From Promethearchaeota archaeon (lineage in GTDB: Archaea > Asgardarchaeota > Lokiarchaeia > Sigyniarchaeales > Promethearchaeaceae): a DNA stretch of 7,806 nucleotides. The translations under genes and the position numbers were made by a program. Below are positions 5,242-7,806 of the stretch, one piece after another. The stretch covers positions 1 through 7,806 of the forward strand of contig WJKO01000226.1 of NCBI GenBank assembly GCA_014729055.1, written 5' to 3'. The notes under the pieces are model-generated. The model saw nothing but the letters and a program-made list of their open reading frames with translations. It was not told the DNA's origin and searched no databases. Within the stretch, counting starts at the first letter, position 1; each line of letters begins with the position of its first letter.

Positions 5242-7806
5242 CTAATTTTTAGAATTATTACGGGATTTTTTAAACATATCTTGTAATTCCGCAAGATTTT
5301 TTTCCGCTTCATCTTCTTCTTTTGTTTTTTTCGCTGTTTTATCTTTAGATAATTCGGATTTTAATGCACTTTTTATGCTGTCCTTTAATGAGAATAATTG
5401 TTGTTTCTTGAAATCCTTTTGTCCTCCTTGATTTGAAGATGTTGATGTTCCCGAAGCCCCACTTTTTCTATTTTTAGCTAACGTTCTAAACATAGAACTT
5501 AGATCCGTTAATACCTCTTTTTCTCCCTTTTGCTGATTAATTCTTTTCTGTTTTTGAGCTTCTATCGCTGCCATCTGTTTTTTCTTAAATTCTGCCCGTT
5601 TTTGGAAACTTTCTTCGTATGCTCTTTGTAATTTATATAGCTTTTTTATTTCATTTTCAATATACGTTACTTGTGAGAACCATGAGATCTTTTTAAATTC
5701 TTGTATAGCCTCTTTATATATATCAGCAGCATCGATGTAACATTTGCGTTCAACCCACTTTTCTGCTTCATCCATTAGAGCAAAAGCTTTTTCTTCTATT
5801 TCTTTATTATATCCTTGCTCTTCTTGAAATTCTTTAAATTTGTTTTGCTGTTGTGCTTTATAAGCTTCATATTGTTCCATCTGTTGTTGAATAGATTTTT
5901 GGAATTCGTCGTGCTGTTGGACTGCTAAATTCTTCTGCTTTTCTTTCAATTGAGCTTCTCGTTCCACTCTAGATTTTTCTTCTTTAATATTCTCAATAAC
6001 ACGATCAATATAACTGTATTCATCTGGGGAACCTATTTGAGCCAACATAGATTTTGCCTTCATATACAATTGAATTGCCTTATCATAATCTGCATCTTCT
6101 GCTTGAGAATATCGGTTTGCTTCATCAATTAATTTCAGTGCTTCATTTTGTATTTTTGATATTCCTTGTTTTTCAGCTTGTATTTTATTGAAATCTTCTG
6201 TTTTCAATTCAGTTGATATCTTTTGCTGTTGTATAATATCTTTAGACAGTCTATTGCGCATTGCCTCTTCTTGTTTTTGTCTTTCTTTACGATTCCGAAG
6301 AGTTTGTTGGTTTACAAGTTCGGCTCTTGCTTTTTCATTTCTAATATTTTCAATGACAATGTTAAGTTGATTTATCTCGTTTTGCCATCCAATTTTGATA
6401 AGAAGTTCAATAGCTTTTGTGTAATATTTGATTGCAATATCATATTTCATCTTTTTTAAGGCTTTTTCGCCCTCTTCTATCAGTTTAAATGCTTTGGTCT
6501 GGGTCTTCTTTTCTTCTCGTTTTCTTTCTGCCTCTTCTTGGCGCTTTTTCTTCTCTTTTTCATGTTCTGCCTTAATTACTTCTTGTATTCCTGGCTTTTC
6601 CTCTTTTTGAGTAATTTCCTTCTTTATAACGGTTTTTTCCAAACTTGCTTCATAATCACGTTTGTTTTTCATTACTTGCTGGATAGTTTCTCTAATTCTT
6701 GGGGTGTAGTCGGTCCAACCGAGGTCGTTTAATAAAACAATTGCTCGATTATATTTTTCGAGTGCTTTATTATATTGATTATGTGCTGCATTTTCTTCAG
6801 CTTTTGATAATAATGCAAACGCCTCATCTTGTTTTTGTTTCTCCTGCACCTTTTTGTTTTCAAATTCTTTCATTGGAAAAAGCGTAGCATCCAATTCTGG
6901 TTCCTTTTCAACGGGCACTTGCGGCTGTTTCGGTTCTTGCGATTCAAAAACATCTTCCATTTTTACTTCAGTTGATTGTGCAATTTTTGCAGCTCTTTGC
7001 TCTTCTTGTGCGATTTTCTGCTTCAATTTATCAACCAGGTTATGAATTCTATTTTTTTCTTTTGTCCACCCTAAATTATTAAGGATTTCAGCGGCACCCA
7101 AGTATTTTTCAACCGCTTCCTTGTAATAGTCGATTTTCTCAAAATTTTTAGCTTCATCAATTAAAGCAAATGCTTCCTTTTGCATTTTTCGTTCTTTTTG
7201 TTTTTGCATTTGCATCTGTTTCATGGTTTCTGCATTTCTCTTTTGAACATCACTAAGATTTTCTCCTTGTTTAAGAGTTAAATATGTGGGAGTATAATCT
7301 TGCTTATTGGTCTTTTTTCCTTGTTGGATTGTTTGTGCTTTGACTACATCCGGTTGAGATTTATTCACTTGGGCAAATGTTGGTTTATATTCTTGAGGAG
7401 TAGTTTTAGGTTGTGGCGTCGAACTATAAGAGGTTGCTTGCAGTTTCTTTTTTAGTTTTGAAATTTCAATTTCAAATCCCGAAAGTTGTTCTTTACCCCA
7501 ACCAGCTTTTGTTAGAAAATCTATGGCTTTATTCAGTTTGTTAATAGATTCTTGAAAATTTGTAGATTTTTCTGATTCTTTTGCTTCATCAATTAATTTA
7601 AAAGCTTGATTTTGGAGTTGTTTGAGATGTTGTTGCTTGGCGGCTTTTTGTGCAGCTTGTGAATTTTGCCTTCTCATTTGAGCATTTGGAGATGTTTTAG
7701 GTAAATTACCCCGCATTACGGATTGTCCGGCAAAGCTTTGAGGTTGTTGCATGGGTTGTTGAGGTTGTTGCATGGGTTGTTGAGGTTGTTGAGGTTGTTG
7801 CGTGGG
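5242..7806 (-). CDS. Six-repeat MIT/TPR-like coiled-coil protein, N-terminus beyond window
   Basis: At least 854 codons are open to the window edge; numbering here is from the ATG at 7773, but 11 more in-frame codons (P-T-Q-Q-P-Q-Q-P-Q-Q-P) lie upstream, so the true start is probably outside. Order: a (QQP)n/PM tract and Gln-rich region (1-55); six repeats of about 57 residues starting near 56, 200, 317, 427, 544 and 662; linkers rich in Lys/Glu/Gln that look like coiled coils; a Ser/Gly-rich segment (771-784); and a basic/acidic tail with a duplicated L-x-[DE]-L-x-x-M-F-[RK] motif. No signal peptide, membrane segment or enzyme motif is visible; there is one cysteine (678). The composition suggests a cytoplasmic scaffold or adaptor. 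I do not recognise a named family. The repeats resemble TPR or MIT three-helix units, and function is unknown. Confidence 0.9.
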   Translation of the reverse strand, partial: PTQQPQQPQQPMQQPQQPMQQPQSFAGQSVMRGNLPKTSPNAQMRRQNSQAAQKAAKQQHLKQLQNQAFKLIDEAKESEKSTNFQESINKLNKAIDFLTKAGWGKEQLSGFEIEISKLKKKLQATSYSSTPQPKTTPQEYKPTFAQVNKSQPDVVKAQTIQQGKKTNKQDYTPTYLTLKQGENLSDVQKRNAETMKQMQMQKQKERKMQKEAFALIDEAKNFEKIDYYKEAVEKYLGAAEILNNLGWTKEKNRIHNLVDKLKQKIAQEEQRAAKIAQSTEVKMEDVFESQEPKQPQVPVEKEPELDATLFPMKEFENKKVQEKQKQDEAFALLSKAEENAAHNQYNKALEKYNRAIVLLNDLGWTDYTPRIRETIQQVMKNKRDYEASLEKTVIKKEITQKEEKPGIQEVIKAEHEKEKKKRQEEAERKREEKKTQTKAFKLIEEGEKALKKMKYDIAIKYYTKAIELLIKIGWQNEINQLNIVIENIRNEKARAELVNQQTLRNRKERQKQEEAMRNRLSKDIIQQQKISTELKTEDFNKIQAEKQGISKIQNEALKLIDEANRYSQAEDADYDKAIQLYMKAKSMLAQIGSPDEYSYIDRVIENIKEEKSRVEREAQLKEKQKNLAVQQHDEFQKSIQQQMEQYEAYKAQQQNKFKEFQEEQGYNKEIEEKAFALMDEAEKWVERKCYIDAADIYKEAIQEFKKISWFSQVTYIENEIKKLYKLQRAYEESFQKRAEFKKKQMAAIEAQKQKRINQQKGEKEVLTDLSSMFRTLAKNRKSGASGTSTSSNQGGQKDFKKQQLFSLKDSIKSALKSELSKDKTAKKTKEEDEAEKNLAELQDMFKKSRNNSKN
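5269..5511 (-). other. Duplicated C-terminal LxxLxxMF[RK] motif of the repeat protein
   Basis: Residues 755-763 read LTDLSSMFR (5485-5511) and residues 827-835 read LAELQDMFK (5269-5295). They share L-x-[DE]-L-x-x-M-F-[RK] and each is followed by a basic, Asn/Ser-containing stretch (AKNRKSG; KSRNNSKN). The segments are amphipathic and separated by a low-complexity charged linker, the usual setting of short binding motifs. Confidence 0.6.
5620..7608 (-). repeat. Six protein-coding MIT/TPR-like repeats
   Basis: Six diverged copies encode a common pattern: A-F-x-L-[IM]-[DE]-E-[AG] at the start, then Y-x-x-A-[IV]-x-x-Y-x-x-A-[IA]-x-x-L, then [LI]-G-W, then a third amphipathic helix ending in K-x-K. 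Nucleotide spans are 7438-7608, 7006-7176, 6655-6825, 6325-6495, 5968-6144 and 5620-5790. From the first Ala to the G of GW is 34 residues in copies 1-4; copy 6 has S-W at the same spacing; copy 5 has G-S and two extra residues (AEDADYD). Starts of copies 2 to 6 are 117, 110, 117 and 118 residues apart, while copies 1 and 2 are 144 apart. Confidence 0.88.
7741..7806 (-). repeat. 21-bp/9-bp tandem repeat coding for a QQP tract
   Basis: The plus-strand unit AGGTTGTTGCATGGGTTGTTG occurs at 7741-7761 and 7762-7782 exactly, followed by two 9-bp half units (7783-7791, 7792-7800) and a start of a third long unit with one change (CGTGGG against CATGGG). On the coding strand this gives QQPQQPM repeats. 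The near-perfect DNA identity, unlike the diverged main repeats, indicates recent slippage expansion, and the array continues past the window edge. Confidence 0.9.

Noticed and set aside
5950..7045. Several 60-78 codon plus-strand frames rich in Phe, Ser and Cys
   Set aside because: They are antisense shadows of the Lys/Glu/Gln-rich repeat protein; they overlap one another and show no start signals or motifs.
7741..7806. CRISPR array
   Set aside because: The repeats are contiguous 9/21-bp units without spacers and stay in frame with the protein; they are a coding tandem repeat.

Overview
The window is strongly AT-rich and archaeal. The evidence is the gene pair for translation factor aIF2-alpha and the H/ACA RNP protein Nop10, TATA-like elements upstream of genes, and a short-leader gene organisation. 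A soluble Arf-family small GTPase plus a giant Gln/Lys/Glu-rich multi-repeat coiled-coil protein point to an Asgard archaeon (Promethearchaeota, most like the Lokiarchaeia-type lineages). That placement is an inference from gene content, not from a tree.

Layout. 1-112 (minus): the first 37 codons of a peroxiredoxin, cut by the window edge. 113-361: divergent intergenic region with a promoter on each side and a perfect 11-bp inverted repeat. 362-1433 (plus): aIF2-alpha followed 34 nt later by nop10, which starts at a TTG behind a strong Shine-Dalgarno. 1550-2134 (plus): hemerythrin-like HHE protein. 2170-3598 (minus): an Arf-like GTPase, then a PfkB-family sugar/nucleoside kinase 76 nt downstream of it. 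3599-3858: second divergent intergenic region, with promoter-like elements and a hairpin followed by T8. 3859-5211 (plus): citrate synthase with an unusual charged N-terminal extension. 5242-7806 (minus): an open-ended protein of at least 854 residues with a (QQP)n N-terminal tract, six copies of a three-helix MIT/TPR-like repeat joined by coiled-coil linkers, and a duplicated short motif at its C-terminus.

How the genes relate. aIF2-alpha and Nop10 form the conserved archaeal translation/rRNA-modification pair, but the usual upstream partners L44e and S27e are not here. Peroxiredoxin and the hemerythrin-like protein flank that pair and both suggest peroxide or oxygen/iron handling, though they need not be co-regulated. 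The GTPase and the kinase may be co-transcribed. The most unusual item is the six-repeat protein: it looks like a scaffold or adaptor, and its C-terminal motifs resemble MIT-interacting motifs, which raises a testable link to an ESCRT-like or cytoskeletal role.
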